Of a DNA stretch of 24,508 nt, positions 23,207 to 24,508 are shown piece by piece (positions within the stretch are counted from its first letter, which is position 1; every line of letters begins with the position of its first letter). Location: the NCBI GenBank assembly GCA_028875335.1, contig JAPPEF010000177.1, positions 1-24,508 on the forward strand, written 5' to 3'. Below the pieces are notes generated by a model. That model was not told the origin of the DNA, ran no database searches, and saw nothing but the letters and a program-made list of their open reading frames with translations. The stretch comes from Gemmatimonadota bacterium (GTDB taxonomy: Bacteria > Latescibacterota > UBA2968 > UBA8231). Made by a program: the position numbers and the translations under genes.

Positions 23207-24335
23207 AAAACACCCGCCTGCCGAGCACCCGGTTTTGCAGCAGCGTCAACGCCAAAATCGCGATGAAGAGCACAAAGGCCATCGCCGAGGCATAGCCGGC
23301 GTTGTGGTACTCAAAAACCTGATCGAAAATGGCAATGCTGAGCACATCTACCGAGTCGCGGGCACCCGGCGTCCGCAGGATATAAACGTGATTAAAGGCT
23401 TTGAAGGTCCCAATGACGGCTACCATCGACAGAAAGAACAGGGTTGGTGAAACCAGAGGCAGGGTAATATGCCGGAAGACTTGCCACTCGCCAGCGCCGT
23501 CCATCTCCGCGGCCTCGTAGTATTGCTTGGGGATAGCACTGAGGCCGGCCAGTAAAATCACCGTGTCGTAGCCGACATAGACCCAAATGTTGTAGAGGAT
23601 GATCGAGGTCAGAGCTAGGCTCGGGAAGACGCTGTCCACCCACGCGGGGTACGAGGCAAAACCGGCTCCTTCTAGTAACAGGGCTACGACGGACTTGCTC
23701 TCGTAGAGCCAGCGCTGATCCTCCAGCCCCCAAAGGCTCCAGAAACGGTTGGCCAGCGAGGAGGGGTGGGGGCTAAAGATGGTGCGAAAAACCACGGCTG
23801 AGGCGATGATCGGCGTGACATACGGTAGAAAAAACAGCGTGCGAAACGCGCCTCTAGCCCGCGTGATCTTGAAGAGCAAGTACGCCAGCCCGGTGGCCAA
23901 GCTCAATTGGAACGGGATCGTCCCGGCTGCGTAGAAAAACGTGACCTTGAAGCCGTTGTACAGCGCTGGGTCGCCCGTCTCAACTAGGCCATCCAAGCCC
24001 TGAGCCAATCCCACCCAAAGTCCCAACAGCACGGCCGCACCCCAAGCGATGCGGACATAAAGGGGACGCAGACCGCGCTCGGATAAGGGGGCCCGCAGGC
24101 GATAGGCTGCCCAGATGAGAACGATCCCGGCGACGAAGGGCAGCAGGTACTGCGGGTCTCCCAAGGCGCGGACATAGTGGTCGAATCCAACCACCGCTTC
24201 CTTCTTGATCCGCCACCTGTGCAGGCTGACGTACAAAGCATAGCCAATAGGGAAGAGTCCAAACGCGCCCAGCACGACAAGTGCCGGCGCGAGGAGGCCC
24301 CAAGCAAGCTGTTGTTCTCGGATGCGGGTACCCAT
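23196..24335 (-). CDS. Sugar ABC transporter permease, MalF-like, with extra N-terminal membrane segments
   Basis: A 379-residue permease. The EAA loop is YYEAAEMDGAGEWQVFRHITLPL in the last third. The first transmembrane segment (LAPALVVLGAFGLFPIGYALYVSL) and the WRIKKEAVVGFDHYVRAL stretch are standard for CUT1 MalF-like permeases. Between them and the conserved core lie two further hydrophobic stretches (about residues 63-80 and 95-115) with a soluble segment, making it about 80 residues longer than the usual 300. This resembles the insert in E. coli MalF only in position; its role is unknown. It is the first gene of the operon permease, permease, binding protein, sulfatase. No ATPase gene is in the window, so a shared MsmK/UgpC-like ATPase elsewhere is expected. 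Confidence 0.88.
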   Translation of the reverse strand: MGTRIREQQLAWGLLAPALVVLGAFGLFPIGYALYVSLHRWRIKKEAVVGFDHYVRALGDPQYLLPFVAGIVLIWAAYRLRAPLSERGLRPLYVRIAWGAAVLLGLWVGLAQGLDGLVETGDPALYNGFKVTFFYAAGTIPFQLSLATGLAYLLFKITRARGAFRTLFFLPYVTPIIASAVVFRTIFSPHPSSLANRFWSLWGLEDQRWLYESKSVVALLLEGAGFASYPAWVDSVFPSLALTSIILYNIWVYVGYDTVILLAGLSAIPKQYYEAAEMDGAGEWQVFRHITLPLVSPTLFFLSMVAVIGTFKAFNHVYILRTPGARDSVDVLSIAIFDQVFEYHNAGYASAMAFVLFIAILALTLLQNRVLGRRVFYGD

Positions 24336-24423
24336 CGGCGTGAGATAATGCTGAGGGAGAAGCTATTTGCGGGGAGATTGCGGCCTCGTACCGGTCCTCG
24401 ACAAGATGAGGCTAAAATAAGAA

Positions 24424-24451
24424 GGCTCCTGAAGCGTTCCCTTCAGGAGCC
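24424..24451 (-). terminator. Rho-independent terminator of the tRNA-Gln transcript
   Basis: A perfect 11-bp stem, GGCTCCTGAAG (24424-24434) and CTTCAGGAGCC (24441-24451), has a 6-base loop. On the minus strand it is followed by TTCTTATTTTAG, a T-rich tail. It starts 5 bases after the tRNA 3' CCA and shields the transporter operon from read-through. Confidence 0.8.
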
Positions 24452-24456
24452 GGTAT

Positions 24457-24508
24457 TGGCTGCCCCCCTAGGGCTCGAACCTAGAACCTCCTGATCCAGA
24501 GTCAGGCG
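24457..24508 (-). tRNA. tRNA-Gln(CTG), 3' part (cut by window edge)
   Basis: The minus strand shows the anticodon arm CCTGA-CTCTGGA-TCAGG, giving anticodon CTG (codon CAG). The T arm is CTAGG-TTCGAGC-CCTAG, followed by the acceptor 3' strand GGGGGCA, discriminator G and an encoded CCA. G at the discriminator position agrees with glutamine identity. The D arm and 5' acceptor strand lie outside the window. Confidence 0.92.

Noticed and set aside
1..24508. CRISPR array, prophage or full restriction-modification system
   Set aside because: No regularly spaced repeats, phage structural genes, methylase or specificity subunits are visible; the HsdR-N-like gene and TnpB stand alone.

Overview
This 24.5 kb window is bacterial chromosome with moderately high GC, dense coding and short intergenic gaps; no gene-free stretch exceeds 300 bases and the largest, 3900-4118, is 219. 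The gene content suggests a free-living, heterotrophic Gram-negative bacterium that degrades complex or sulfated carbohydrates. It includes Sco/PCu(A)C copper delivery, a eukaryote-like squalene synthase, secreted proteins with FlgD-like C-terminal domains, UxuA and enolase-superfamily sugar-acid enzymes, a sulfatase and a sugar ABC importer. The combination resembles uncultivated lineages such as Latescibacterota or Poribacteria. That placement is inference from gene style only; the window contains no phylogenetic marker apart from a partial tRNA.

Region 1 (1-3899, all minus strand) holds a Sco1 copper protein cut by the window edge, a PCu(A)C copper chaperone overlapping it, a SAM methyltransferase, an amidohydrolase/deacetylase-type metallohydrolase and a squalene/phytoene synthase with a probable rho-independent terminator. 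Region 2 (3900-5925) is a small mobile-element island: a palindromic repeat, a lone TnpB gene with intact RuvC and zinc-ribbon residues and a right-end hairpin, and an AmpD-like amidase starting 19 bases after the tnpB stop. Region 3 (6024-10560, plus strand) has a three-gene ABC-2 exporter with overlapping genes, a UxuA-like mannonate dehydratase and a membrane-anchored protein built from a strikingly regular 23-residue repeat.

Region 4 (10620-14598, minus strand) runs PHP-type hydrolase, secreted PQQ-type sugar dehydrogenase and a standalone HsdR-N-like putative nuclease. Divergent from it is a secreted protein with a FlgD-like C-terminus, followed by an RsmC-like methyltransferase (14741-17366, plus strand). 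Region 5 (17389-24335) looks like a sulfated-saccharide locus. A minus-strand operon encodes two sugar ABC permeases, a lipoprotein binding protein and a sulfatase without a signal peptide, which suggests uptake first and desulfation in the cytoplasm. Next to it lie an XRE-PAS-GAF-like regulator and a divergent enolase-superfamily sugar-acid dehydratase. No ATPase for this importer is present. The window ends in a partial tRNA-Gln(CTG) with its own terminator.

The best candidates for something undescribed are the 23-residue repeat protein, the putative sulfated-sugar locus with its PAS-containing XRE regulator, the lone TnpB locus, and a recurring GTCGCCA/TGGCGAC palindrome just upstream of several ribosome binding sites. 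I see no CRISPR array, prophage or obvious new defence island.
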